A stretch of 64,000 bases of DNA, taken from assembly GCA_026419785.1 (NCBI GenBank), contig JAODTK010004232.1, forward strand, positions 62,001 to 126,000, in the 5' to 3' direction. This stretch comes from Sclerodactyla briareus (Eukaryota; Echinodermata; Holothuroidea; Dendrochirotida; Sclerodactylidae). Under the pieces are notes generated by a model, which had not been told where the DNA came from, searched no databases, and saw nothing but the letters and a program-made list of their open reading frames with translations. Of the stretch, positions 1 through 13,193 are shown piece after piece (position 1 is the first letter of the stretch; each line of letters starts with the position of its first letter). A program made the translations under genes and the position numbers.

Positions 1-3000
1 GTTATGTATGAAGCTTCATAATTGAAAACTAATAATCGGCCTCTTCACTACATTCCATCGTGAAACCATTAATTCCTGTCTTGCCATACGCTACTAAGAC
101 AAGCCAAACCTTGGGAAGAACGGGGATTGCCATAGGCAGGGTTAATCATGTGTGCAGAACTGAAGCCTAGCTCAGACATAAATAATGATGATGATGATAA
201 TAATAATAAATAATAGTTACGTTGCAGGGTGAAAATAGGCTGTAAGTTGTGTGGGCTGCTAGTTAAAAGGCGTCCTGTTGTCTTCTGGCTGGTTTCCGAA
301 ATTGTTGCCGCTCACATGAAAACGTAACAATACTTGATTGATATCTTAGAATTAAGCTGGTACAATCACTTGTTATCAGAAACGTACCTTAATTCCATGT
401 GTCTCCTCGTCTCTCAACAATGCAACTAAAGTGGAGGAGCAAGCTGCTGCACTGATGGGTGACGACAATTTGACTTTGACCATGCAGTCAAATGGTTGGG
501 AGGGAGAGTTGGCCAGATAATAAAGGAATGAGAAGTTATATTCCCACATCTTGTAACACCCTTATAACGTCTCGTCTGCTAATGCAGTCCTCAACAACTT
601 TTCCACTTTTTAGCACGCGGCCACTGCCAACTGTTAACTTGTTTTATTTGTATAGAAATTATGCGAAAACCCCCCCCCCCCCCCATCAGCCATTTAAGAA
701 AATTAAAAAAACCTTCTGTGCTAAATAATCAAGAAAGAGAGATTTAGATAGGTGGACAGGCCTAAAGATGTATAGGTCTCTGGATGTTCTGTTAGCTTTT
801 GGAAAAGAAGACTGACATTTATCATTGCCTATATACTGCATTAAAAATGGAAATAACCTAAATAAGAACTGATTTTACTTATTAACAGCTTTCCTTAATT
901 TCTATCGAGATTCTATAGAGTTTCTATAGTATCTCTACAGAATCATCTGGGGTTGCCATTAGCTTATTATAAAATGTATCTTTATTTAAATCAAATACAT
1001 TAATGCATGAAATGTTTGGGATCTATAGTGAAATGGATAGGCTAATTAGCCTTCACTTTAATCCTTGAATTTAATTAAATTGTTACAAGATAATTGGAAG
1101 AGAAAGAAATTTAAAAATATTCAAGTCAGATTAAACAAAGCACAACTGACCAAGAAACAGTTGTGATTTTCACAGCCTAATTCAAAGCAGCGGGCAGTCA
1201 GGCGTCGATTCGTTTTGAAAAGTGGGCGGGGACACATCGACTGCAAATTTTTAATGACCATTAAGAGGAGCGCCCACAATTTGTTGGCCACACATTGGTT
1301 GGAGCGAAGCGTGACAAAGGAAAATTTTACTTTTAACTTTTCTCCAGCATCGCCCGGAACGGCACTTTTGCCAAACTCGAAGCACCATCTACATGGTCTG
1401 ATTAGTAAGAGACGGACAAAAAAGTTGTAATTGTTGCCGAACTAAGATGATTCACCGCATAATCACACATGGTTATTTTTAATTCCCTGTTCTACTCTGG
1501 CTTGTTTGCGTTGGGATCCAGGGGTCTGCCCAAGGTACCTGGTGAGATCGAAAGGGAAAAGCCATAGGCGTACGGGACCATCCATGGGGGAGCAGTAAAT
1601 ATTGGGCCGAATTTTACGAGCCAGTCATCGAAGACCAACAGCGCGCGCGAAGGCTGGCGGAATTTTTTGAATGTTTTCCGGGCATTTTATCGGAGAAGTC
1701 AGCAGAAACAATTCAGACTTTTTTCACTTTGGCCTTTACTCTTTTCCACAAATTTCCACGAATTTTCGCCAGAATTTTTCATCCCAGCGAATTGGGGGTG
1801 GGAGGGGGTGGGGTGTGGGCCCAAGCTTCTGAAATTTTCGAGTGAAACAAATGAATGAAGCATTACAATCACATTTCATAACGCCGGGTTTAACGAAAAA
1901 ACGCCATTAAAAATATATGCACTTTTGGCCATGCGATTGAAATTAAAATTCGAAGCCACGGTATGAAAAAATGGGTAAATCCTCTCGACGTGGCCTCGGT
2001 GGGGTTCAGATATTCATCCGATCTGGGGTCCGCACCTGGAATTAGTGGACTTAAGACCAATTTCCAACGCAATTACTGTTCGGTTAGACATTAATTGAAT
2101 CAGTTAAGACGATCATCAAATTATGATTATCACTGTGACAACTGCACACCCACCTATAACAAAATGGACCTGGTGCCGGTACACGTTAACAGGTCAGTAA
2201 ATGGGGGCAGAACAACTTACGAGACTACAAAAAGGTTACGTTGATTTCATCGCAGTTTATATGCACAACTTATAACAGTACTGATGCGCGCGAAATTCGG
2301 TCATCAATCCATAACGAAAAACTTTTAAAAACTAATAGAACGTTTCTGTTCATTTACTTTGTCCAAGTTTTTTTTCTAATCATTTCTCAGAAATGGTATT
2401 TCGTTTGTGTTTTTCCACCTCAAACTATAACTGCCCACCACGCGTTCCCCCCACCGACCCCCGCTTGTGTGGTTCTGTACGCATCCCCGTGATATACTTT
2501 ACCATCTTACTTTGGGCATAGCATTTACAATTATCACCGAACTTGGGTTGAACAACTGAATGAAAATAAATGTTTGCCAACGTAGCAACTATACAGTGTT
2601 ATCTGACTAGACTATTTTCAATCCAAGGGCCCCCGGCAGTCTTAGGGGTCGGACCATTCAACTTTTTTGAAGTCATATGTGTTTTCACTCTTGACCAACT
2701 GGGATCCAACCCACCCCCCCCCTCCACCCACCCTCCCTCCACCTTTCAGACCCCCATTTTTTTTTTTTTTTTTTGAGAATTGACCCCCCATGGATATACG
2801 CAAGCCATGTGATGACGGTGCAAGCTTGTGGGAGCACATCAATGAACAATTTGCCCCCCGCGTCCTCCCTGCATTCGTAGGCGGGGTGTGAGCAGAATGT
2901 AAATTCGAAAGGAAGAAAAAAACGTGGCCGAGGGGCTGGCTAGGCTACGTTTAGTACGAGACCCTTCTGTGATTTTGTTTGCGAACATGGTTTGCCTACT

Positions 3001-4626
3001 CTGCTGAAACGACAGAAAAGCACCCCCTCGGGATGGAGGCGCCCAGAAAAAATTGGCATGTTTTTCGGGCGTTTGATTGAAAATTCAGGCCAGTAGCAGA
3101 CATTGTGGGTATTTCCTTCACTTTGGCCTTTTCGGTCCAGATTTGGCCTCGAAATAATTGTGAATTTTTGCCCAAAATATTTTCAATTCAAAATAAACTT
3201 GCGCTCTTCAAAGGGCTACGCAATTTGGTAAGTTTGAGCCAGAAATCAAAGCATTTTGGATTTAGCCTTAGTTACTCTGTATAGACTGGGGGGGTGGTAG
3301 CCTCAAGTTGATTATTATTGGGTGAAGGTATTTTCGCCCTGCAAATTAGTAAGTGCCATGTGATTTCATATTGCAGAAGAAAGGAAACTGGAATCCGTCA
3401 CTGAGGTATAGATTTATGTTTCACTCTTCCGGCAGCAATGACGTAGACATTTCTGACTAGGCGATGGCTAACATTTATTAGGGCCCTGGGAGAGGGGTCT
3501 CAGGCAGTGCAGGGTTTACCCGTCGCGAAAAAGTCATTGGTTTTAGGTGCAAAATCATGCTCTAAAATGTGGTTTTTTGTGCGAAAATGGGCTGTCCACC
3601 AAGGGGCAGTAAGTTCTCCTTTTGGTATTGGACTTGAATCCATACTCCCATGGGACCACCTTAGTTGGGGGTCTAGGGAAATGGCCTGGAAATCAAACCG
3701 GGAGCCATTATGGAGAACCCAGGTTATAATTTTTCGTTTGCCTCGTAGGCTTCGGACCCGTTTTTTCTTTCGACGGAACTTTTGACGGATTATCACAGAG
3801 TGTTCGAAATTTCTTGCAATTCATGAAGGTAGAACAAAAGTCCGAAAGGGGCTTATTTCGCACGGTTTACTGTATAGTCATGATTTCAAAAAAAATGCTT
3901 CTCCTCTTTGCTAGAGTTATAATTTCTTGCCCGGGTTTTGAACATAAATATTCATTTCCTATATAGCGCATAACAAGGTAGGGAATATCTCGACGCGTCC
4001 CACATTTTGTTTGATTTTGTCTCGGTTCGGATCATGGGCCACGGGATGTTTTTGTTTGGAAATTGAAGTGCAAGATATATATTGTCAAATTGGGGTGCAT
4101 CGTCTATCGATGCTTCAGCTGGTTAGAAATGCGATGTCTAGGAAGCAATTGTAAAATATAGTCCCAGAAGTACAAAATTGCACTCCAAATCTTTCACGGA
4201 ATCTCATAGCTAATGTGCACGTGGTCTACAGTTACTGACATCAGGATACAAACAGATGAAGTTTTTTGCATATTTCTTGGACATCTATAAAATCACACAA
4301 CTTCCAAACTTGACAAGATTGACAACTTTTGCTCAATCACGGGCTTTCGAAAAGAGAATCGCAGTATGCTGACTATGGGCCATTTATCCACTTTGGCAGG
4401 TGGGTGTGTGATGAATTGTGCCTATTCTTTGCCAAGCGGTCGTTCCCTCTGCAAACGTGCTTTTACTGCCATAATGGGTTGGAGAAGGCTGATCCTAGCC
4501 GCATAGTATGCCAACGCTTCGTGTTGTAATCATTGGACATTTTATGTGAAATCTACTTTGTTCAAGACCAACAAATAGAATAGTCTACTTAGTTTTGAGT
4601 GAGAAAAACTTACATTAAAGCTTCAT
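1..4626. other. No gene found; old repeat fragments
   Basis: No coding stretch here looks real. Two related fragments (about 1600-1840 and 2990-3250) share a 'TTTTCGGGCATTT...CACTTTGGCCTTT' theme. A C-rich run at 671-684 and a C-run/T-run pair at 2711-2774 are present. Confidence 0.5.
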
Positions 4627-6530
4627 ATCAGTTCAGTTCCGTTCAGTTCATTTATTTCCACAAAATAGAACATCCAGACATATTACAATATAGTGATTTG
4701 TTCGTGGAGATGTCTATAAAGGCAAAAGCTTGTACAGGTAGACCCCCCATAATAATGCAAGTAATAGGATGTAAACATACTAGAAACAACACCCCTTCCC
4801 CTCTTACTAATTGCCTACATCACGCACACGGCAGTAACCTCAGTAAAAAATGCTGACAATGGAGTCCTCAGACATAAATTAGATTTAGTTGCATATGCCT
4901 TTATAAAGCTGGGTATTGATGGTTTCCTTTAGTGAGTTATGCAGTGCATTCCAACATTTCGCCTCACAGAATTATAAGAAATAATTTCTCAAGAATTTTT
5001 GATACGCTAGGACGAATCGATATCGGTCCTGTAATTCGAGGGTAATAGTCTGACCCTATTTAAAACAGGAATGATTTTGCAATTTTCGTTCCCGGGAACT
5101 ATGCCAGATGACAATGACAGATTAAAATATGTGCAAGGGGTGAGCGAATGGCTAAAGATGATTTACGTAAAATTGACACAGTCACCATATCGATCCCCCT
5201 GGAAGTGGTTGGACGGAGATTAGGCATGATTCTATTATCTCCGACGGTTCGTTGGAGAGAGAAAAAAGAACTTGGGATATTGTTATTATGTATACAACCA
5301 TCAAAAGTAAGTGCCCAGTCAGGTATTTTGCTGGCAATTCACAGCATGCCCGAAGACATAATTCATTGAAAGTCATGCAATATCACGGAGTTAGTTATTG
5401 TCCCATTATTATATTAATACTATCGACAGAATCACTGGGTTTTCTTTACTTAATAGACTGATTACTATTTTTTCCACAGCTTTGTCGGAATTCGACTTGC
5501 ACTCATCAAATAAATTGTTGTAATATAACTCTTAGCATTCCTTAATAGGTTTAAGCTGTTCCCTGTAGTTGATAAACTACCCTTATTATGTGCTGATGGA
5601 CTTTTGATATACTTATGATAAAGTTTATTTTTTTCGTATTGATCGACCTAATGTAGACTACGGGTAATCCAAGGATTACGTTTTGCGGTAGTTCTGCGAG
5701 TATAGGCTGGAGAGGGAAGTGATTATAAAATTCTGTAGAAATAACATCGACAAAAGCTTATAACACAGTTAACATCGGTAATCTGATATAGCCCATCCCA
5801 ATGATAGGTCTTATGTCTGTGCGAATTGTGTGGTTTTTTTCTCATTAAAACACCTTCTATACTTGCGAGGGGTTTTTCCTTTAAAGGCTAGCCGGAGAAT
5901 GCTGAACACAGAATACAGGTAAGTGATCACTACATCAGTTTACTAAACAATACCTGCAGACAATTGTGGCTTGAAGTCGTTACTAAATATATTAATCCAT
6001 TAACGTGGAAGCATCTTCATTATACGAGTGGGTCTGAAATAAGGGGCATGAACGACAAAAAAAACTGCATTAGAAAAATTAGTTCATATTATCAGTCCCT
6101 AATGTATTTGGTTCGATTAATAATCACCAGCCATACAACAACCTTCCTCCCCTCACTAGTAATCTCGGGTATGCTAAAATCTTCAGTAAACATACTTCCA
6201 GAAGACTTGGCGGCGGTAGATAACACCCCAATCTTTGGGTTTTGGTACAGACTTTCCAAGAAAGGACTTTTCATAATGAGGTGAATTCAAATCTAGGTCC
6301 ACTCTGACCTTTAAATGAACCTCACTGCGAATGTAGAATCCAACCCCGCCACCTCTTTGATCGCCAGAATATGCCTTCAAAATGGCATCGCTCACGACCC
6401 TATAGAAGCACTGGTTACATGTCGTGTGGCGCGCGCAGCGCGCGGAAATTTTGACAATCGGGTTCGAAATAAAGGCCACTGTTTCCTTTGTGAGGTTGCT
6501 TTCTTCAATAATTTTCAGCCACACACCACT
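4627..6530 (-). mobile_element. LINE fragment: apurinic-type endonuclease, linker and start of RT
   Basis: Reading the minus strand from 6524 downward: GGGVGFYIRSEV, DLDLNSP, WGVIYR, then a GDY...PNTLGT segment, FMPLISDPTR-like and TLID/F-SNDFKPQLSAG pieces (the C-terminal half of an APE-type endonuclease), then YYNNLFDECKSNSDK and LLSKE (linker), then GID.V, P-G-TKIAK and a Y-R-I-T-G-P-I-S-I motif leading to SKILEK (RT motifs 0-2). Almost every segment is in a different frame. The catalytic part of RT is missing; the element jumps to a 3' end with AATAAATGAACTGAAC and (TGAAC)n at 4627-4650. Probably jockey/CR1-group non-LTR. Dead copy. Confidence 0.75.
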
Positions 6531-7391
6531 TAACGGATAACGTGTGTGACGAACATGTACTTTCGCGTCATTCGAGACAAAAAGTGGGGGGGGGGGACAT
6601 TGAATATGATGTCCCCCCCCATTTCGAAAGTTGGGGGGGACATCATGTCCCCCTGTTCCCCCCCTCCCCCCAGGATCGACGACCCTGTTCGGAATGTCAC
6701 CATTCGTCTAATTGGTTATTATTCAAGGAACCTTGGAATGTATTACTATATATTGACGCAGGAATAGTTTCAAGCTTGTCAATTGGAATTATTATTTGTT
6801 TCTATTTGGTTTATTTTTTTATTCATATTCAAGCTAATGTTTGTAGAGTGAATGTGTAGGCCTATAGCTACCCTAACAATTTCAAAATGTTGGGGGGGGT
6901 AGCACATAGCAGTGGTTCACACAGTTTTGCTTGTATTTGCCTATATAGCTAGCCAATTCTGGGCAATTTGGTGTGTGTCGGCCTATTACTGGTATTATAA
7001 CATGTTGAACAATGCGTGTTTAATATGCAATACACCCTTGGCAGAAAACCGATGATCACAATTTCCTCTGACCGTGGTCCTCTCTGTTATTCTTGAAAAT
7101 TATTTGGGATAACGGCTAATTAGGCTAAACGTTCGAAGCTAAGAGTTTATTATGCTAATTCTATATTATCTCATGTTATTGTGTAATTGGCACTGCATAG
7201 TTTTCTTTTTTCTTTCCGGAGCTCAATAATTAAAACTCTATTTTTTATATCAAAAAAAAAAGGGTTACCTGTAGCACGAGACCGTCCCGGTGTGGGGAAG
7301 GGGTGAGGGAGGGCGGGGGGGGGGATCCAGCTATTCCTATTTGCCATACCCGATCAAGGTAGTATAGGCTTGTGTTCATACCAGAATTCGA

Positions 7392-7735
7392 ATATGATTC
7401 TCGTTAGAAATTAAAATTTAGAGATTCTTTAGCCGATTCTTTAGAGATCCCACAGAGTTTTCTATGGAATATGTTATAGATTTTCTTTAGAGATTCTTCA
7501 CAGATTCCTATGATTCTATTTTTCTTAGACATATCTTACGAATTTTCTTTAGAATTTTTATGGAGTTTCTATAGAGTTTCTATAGAATATCTTATAGTTT
7601 TTCTTTAGAATTTTTATGGAGTTTCTATAGAGTTTCTATAGAATATCCATAGATTTTTCTTCAGATATCTTTAGAAATTCTTTGGAAATTCTTTAGAAAT
7701 TCTTTGGAAATTCTTTAGAAAATCTAAAAAATTAT
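7392..7735. repeat. AT-rich degenerate tandem repeat
   Basis: Built from variants of 'TTTCTATAGAGTTTC' and 'TTCTTTAGAAAT'. A 49-bp stretch at 7543-7591 is repeated almost exactly at 7599-7647, and 24-bp units (AAATTCTTTAG/GG) follow at 7675-7722. A short related stretch lies at 899-945. The motif TTTCTATAGA is near-palindromic. Confidence 0.7.
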
Positions 7736-10350
7736 TCAGTTCTCACAGAGGGCTCTAAGAACATGTATAGATTTTCTATAGATTTTTTTAATAGAAATTT
7801 AGAACTTTTGTAAGGGTTAATTAATTGGTTTGGGGGAATTACTTTAGCCCAAAATTCGTTCATGCATTTTGGCATGACAATCTGTGAAGTAGAAGACCAA
7901 AATATGAGTTGTCTCCATCCATATATCGTTATTCTGGCTGTCGTGGATATGGCACCCCCCCCCCCCCCCCCAGCCACCACCACTGGCAACTGGGCGCAAC
8001 GTTATAAGTGATCTATGATCATCTGCTCATCGCCTGCTGATGAAATCGTAAGTCCGACAGCACTTTGTCATATACTTAATCATATCATTACGTGCCAACA
8101 GTACGACCAAAAATAGCAGATCAGGTACTTAAACACGTATGTGCAAATTTGGAACAACAACGTAGTAAAATCGTGTTGACATTCCACAGTTGTCGACATA
8201 GTGCAATGGCCAGAAAGATATCCATTAAATACCCAATGAGATACGGCTTAGAAAGCCACCTAATAACGGGGGGAATCTCATCATATATGCATGGATTACG
8301 GTACTCTTCAATGGGAACAGCAACTAAGGCCCCTTTTTTTGTGGGGTAGTTTTTTTTTTTTTTTCAATGCACCCTTCGGTCTGAAGAAATCGATATAGAT
8401 CAGGTGTCCGTTTGTGACTCCTTGTCCGTCACCTTTGAATCGATAGCTTAAAGTCTTGCACACATGCAATCGTGACAGAGGCTTTGCGGTCGTGGGGCCC
8501 TATATAGGGTCAAACATCCCGATTGCCCAATATGCTCTGTTGGTTATGTTTAGTATATGTCTTGCTCTCGGATGACGGGACTTCAGGCCTTGAGCTCATA
8601 CATGATTCTTGTTCTTTTTACCTTATTAGGCAGTCAAAACGAAACCGACGCAAGGATTGCAACGCATAGAGGTAATAAATAGAACCCTTGCTTTCAATGT
8701 GACACACGAATATTCAACTGTCCATTAATGGTCCACCCACCCACCTTTCTAATTCTAGCGGATGTTGGGTCATGAGTATCGCCATGACCTGATAATCAAA
8801 ACTATAGGCTAAGACAGGAAAATATAACGGACGGGGTCATGAATGCCGCCGTGCGAGATGCAGCCCTGAGTAACCTGGTGGGACATGTGCCTGCACCCAG
8901 GAAACCCTAACAGTTGGGTGACCAATGAGAAAAAAAAAAAAAAAAAAAAACAACAGGAATCAAGTGAAGAGTCCCTACACATCATATGGAACACATGGCC
9001 AACCTTCAGCTGTTACTCAAAAGCAGAGGGAATTACAACCCCCAATTCCTGGACGTTAATATGGTAGAATAGCATCCGAGAACAATGCATTTCTGACATA
9101 TCAAACGAGTAAACGGAACTACTGTACCTATCTGAAAGTTATTACGACAAATCGGAACATTGTCATGTGAAATGGCCCTATCACAAGAGTCTTTTCCGCC
9201 GCGTAGGGGAAATTCTTGCTGTACTCCAAGTTGTTGGGCAAATTGCTATAGCATAGCCAGAAAGAGACAGAGAGATTAGAAATTATCATGCTGACATATT
9301 GTCCTCTACTTAAAAAAAAAAAATGTCGTTTCACATAGGTCTTATCTTTGTCAGTTGACAAACAAACCGCGCCTATATAACGCAGGTCACGTTTGCAAGC
9401 CCCATAAGATGGGGGAAATCATTCAACACTTCCTGAAATTTTCCATACAAGATGGGAGGATATGTATAACGTATACGAAGGGGAAAACGGTACGGGATGG
9501 ATGAGATCTGCAGGAATATTTGTTTCATTCATCACCTTTCCTATTTCGTCTGTGAGCCCCGCTGCATGCATAGGGTCAATGAACAGCATTCAAAATGTAG
9601 GTAACTGATGTCAACGAGGACCCCGATATGCTATATTCCTATTTCACTATCTATAAAGCGGGCACACCCCGATTATTCTCGGGGATGCAGTGAGCTTGGA
9701 CAATATCTGAATTAATGTCCAGTGCATACATTTACAGGGGAATTGGGGCAACTATACCAACGTATTCTGCCCTGCTAGTTGTCTACTTGCATACTACAAT
9801 GGTTCAAGATGCTGGAGACTACATTTCTCTGATTGTCGTAGTCCATAGAACGTTAATTTGGTCCAAGCGTGCTATTGTTGTTCGATAGAGAACCAACAGC
9901 AAGCCTGTGGAAAAGAGTAACCTACCTCCCAAGAAGGTATCCTAAACATCTAGCCCATCACCAACAGCTACACACTGGGAACCTAAGAGTGTTCACTAGC
10001 GCGAGCCCGATCAGCTGCATGACGAAAAAAGGAAAAAAAGGTGTACCGAGAGTCAGTTCAATGGGGAAAGATAAAGCTGTGTGAATTGAAAAACGGTCTC
10101 CCTTCCATCGTAAGTCAGATTAGAGAAACGTGGGAATGGGAATTCAGCGAGCTGAATGTATTGCCGTTGTATGTCTTCAATTCAACGAGAAACGAACATC
10201 TGATACTTACTTTGGTAATGATTGGGCAATCATATGTTACGCAATCAAGCTGTATTATAATTTAAATGGGATCGGTTCCGTTCCAGCGCAGTAGGAACAT
10301 TAGAGTGCATCATAGTAATGTTCGAGGGAATACTGGACATTCATGTGGTT

Positions 10351-10396
10351 GTTGAGATATCGTACCATTTACCGTTGAGATATCGTACCATTTACC
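10351..10396. repeat. Exact 23-bp tandem duplication
   Basis: The 23-bp sequence beginning GTTGAGATATCGTACC occurs twice, head to tail, without mismatch. A recent slippage event or an assembly stutter. Confidence 0.8.
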
Positions 10397-11109
10397 ACGA
10401 ATGTGTCTCAATTATTCGAGGTGACGTCATCACATTGATGAGTCCCAATATTTCTATCAGGAAGCTACTTTAATTGGGCATTTGTATGACCAAGGTGCAA
10501 CCATTGTGACTGGAAATGTCAAAAAAATCACTGTTCAATTGAAAGAGCTATTATAGCGAACAGATCATTCTTCCTTGCACATCAAACGTGAGCAATTCCT
10601 CAATTAGACCAGGGTCTGTAGCCTGCTTGATGCACAAGGCTGGAAGGATTGATAGGTTAGTGTTTTACTATCAATTTACGAAACCTGATTTTCGTGCTTC
10701 CTCTCTGTAACAGAGAATATTTAGAATGATATTTTTATAACTCTGAATCCAATATTTAATGCATGTGCATGAATTTCAGTCAAACAATTATTGGCATTCG
10801 GCTCTGTCACTGTGACTCTTAAGGCGAGGGCAGTTCCAAAATGACCTTCCGAAGGGGAATGCTTCCAAGGTTTTAGTTTCTACCTTGAAGACACAATGAA
10901 GCTACCATGAGGTATTCTATATACGAGGATGAGCGAGGACGAGCAAAATCCATCTTAGATGTGTTCCGGCTGACAATTGACCCAAGACCAGGCATCTTAG
11001 TTTTGATAATAAATTACCGAACAGACTAACTGGGTCGTCATTCTGCCACGCTCCGAACAGTGCTTTAAAGTCTCCGTATGACTGTAGCGTAGTGTATATG
11101 GCGAGGTAG

Positions 11110-11365
11110 AATCGCCAAATTGAACTAGTCCACAGGACGATGTTTAATTAAGATTCTACTGAGACATTACACAAGCGGAGGGACTACATGCCCTCCCAAA
11201 ATTGGTACCCCACCCTGGAGTTTCTATGCTGTTCCATGCGGGGGCAGCTTTAAAAAACTGATGAAAGCAATCACTCGAGCAATCTCTGTAATCATCGCTT
11301 GTGACATTGTTTCAGTAGAATCTTAATTAAACTTCGTCCTGTGGACTCGTTCAATTTGGCACGAT
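11110..11365. mobile_element. Long inverted repeat (fold-back/MITE-like)
   Basis: Arms of about 65 bp at 11114-11177 and 11296-11360 are roughly 90% complementary (both carry CACAGGACGA.GTTTAATTA and AGATTCTACTGA in the inverted sense), around a 118-bp spacer. Weaker pairing extends a few bases outwards. No ORF. A small DNA element or fold-back repeat is likely; target duplications were not clear. Confidence 0.6.
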
Positions 11366-11960
11366 TAATTCGGAGGTTCGTCTTTGTGGTGCTGGTGTTC
11401 CCCATGTTACCGTTTTAGCGCCATTGCCGTTTACTAGTACAATTCACACAGCACACACAGCCAACATACATTTCTACAGACCCTGCTGTCCTCATATCAC
11501 ATTGACTGACGGCGTACAACTCTCATCGCATTATTCAGAAAAGACAGTAGCTCTCGACAACAGATCCACGATTTTTTTAATACGTGTAAAGAAATCACCT
11601 TTGAGTTGAGGTTGATAAGACGGGAGAAAGCTTGGCTACTTCCGAAGAGCGTGTATACCTGACCACAAGCAAGTTGTATCGAGAACGGGGGGAAGCAAAT
11701 GGAGAGGGTAGATCAGTACAAATACCTAGGATTCAGTTTAATAACCAACTAAATCGGGATATATATGTTGTAATAGTGTAAAGCGATTGAGGCTATGAAT
11801 GTAGGTCTACTTATATTCCGCAGTTTCTCACAACCTCAGTATTTTTTATTTAACACTATTTCATAATTCCATTATTGGCAGTGTCTGGTCCTACGCTATG
11901 GTTTCGTGAGCCGGAAATGCCAGCAAATCGTCTAAAGATGTTGTTGATAATTCATTAGAA

Positions 11961-12060
11961 GAGCAGTCGGATTATCGGAAACCCCCCTTTCTTTAATACA
12001 TATTGTTATGAGAGCAGTCGGATTATCGGGAAACACTCTCTCTTCAATAGATACTGTTTA
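11961..12060. repeat. ~50-bp tandem duplication
   Basis: GAGCAGTCGGATTATCGG starts at 11961 and again at 12012, and both copies continue with a similar ~30-bp tail ending in ACTGTTTAT/CATATTGTTAT. The copies differ at several bases. Confidence 0.7.
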
Positions 12061-12721
12061 TGAGAATAGGGTCCATGGGGAACGGTCTTCAGTTTTATGA
12101 GATATAAGGCATCCATTCATAGTAAATTTGCCAACCCCTCTGTCATTCCTCGTATTGGCATTAATGAGGCCATCCAGGGCCAACACCAATCGCTACTCTA
12201 CATCTTTCTGGGTCAGGCAAGCAGAATGTTCAACTCAAATGTTCGACGTCGTTGTTCTGTGTTTTTGGTTTCATCTGTGCATTCAAGTGTTTAATACATT
12301 TGTTGCCTTGAATATGTTTGTTCTCTTGAAGTATTCCTTATGTTTTATCTTGCCACCATCTACAAGCACCGTCATTTCCGTTACTGGACGGAATTAAGTT
12401 GATATATCTGTTCATCCATCCATCTATCTAGAAACTTAGCTAACAATATTCTAGAATGTCTCTTGAAGCTTTTTTGTGGACTACTACAAAGCAGTTCAAC
12501 CGAAGGTCCCATCTGAATTTAACGTACATCAACCAGACAAGAACCACCAAGCCCTTGGCTATATCAAATCCTTCCTTGTGGTAGGAAGGAGATGTCAGGC
12601 CTATTCATAACCAAGGTAATACCATACCATTGTAATACACTCCCATGCAATAGTGACAACCACGTTAGTGAAGAATCATATGCCTATATCAGTGTTGTGT
12701 TCTTGTTTCTTCTTCGTGCTC

Positions 12722-12727
12722 TTTATT
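12722..12727 (-). promoter_or_regulatory. Possible polyadenylation signal of the NT5E-like gene
   Basis: An AATAAA hexamer on the minus strand lies about 340 bases past the stop codon of exon 9, followed by A/C- and T-rich sequence. It is the first canonical signal I noticed there. Such hexamers are frequent by chance in AT-rich DNA. Confidence 0.35.
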
Positions 12728-13068
12728 GATGTTCCTCATATAGAGAAATAACGCCAAGCTGGCATACCATCTCTACAGACATGCATTTCAACAAGCATAC
12801 GTGATCGAGGGAGGCCAGATGCGTGAGGCATTGTAATCCCTGCCCCCGACGGACCACATGCAGTTTCATTGCCCAAGGTACGCTTCGTGGTTGGAATATG
12901 CGTATCATGGCCAATCATCCAAACGCACATGCTTTCAATTGTACTTTCTTTCATCAGTCCCATAAATGAAGAGGATGTTGGCATTATTGTCAAGACTGGA
13001 CCAAGTCACTGCCAGTTAGTGGATAAAAACAGAGTAGTGAAAAAAAAACCGCGACAACCGTGGTCAAA

Positions 13069-13193
13069 CTATGTGTTCTTTGGGGAGCTCCAGAAACCTC
13101 TCCCAGGACCGTTGATCCGTCCTTCAAGGCCGTGTGAAACAGGGGAGTGTTTCTTAATGTAGTCCCTCAGGGCATCTGCATCCAGTTCTCCTC
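13069..13193 (-). CDS. NT5E-like exon 9: C-terminus
   Basis: Acceptor ctcattaccaacAG. The exon is open and reads GGELDADALRDYIKKHSPVS, then HGLEGRINGPGRGFW to a TAG at 13069-13071. It matches the last helix of CD73 and the V-E-G-R-I strand that ends the folded domain. CD73 continues with a GPI-attachment Ser and a hydrophobic tail; none is visible before this stop. Either the protein is secreted without an anchor, or a donor inside this exon (for example around 13083-13100) leads to a tail exon I did not find. Confidence 0.75.

Larger units (their letters stand above)
6531..12700. other. No gene found
   Basis: Beyond the AT-rich repeat, the fold-back element and small duplications listed separately, nothing coding was recognised. 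A mirrored C/G-run pair (6584-6670) can form a hairpin. Confidence 0.5.
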
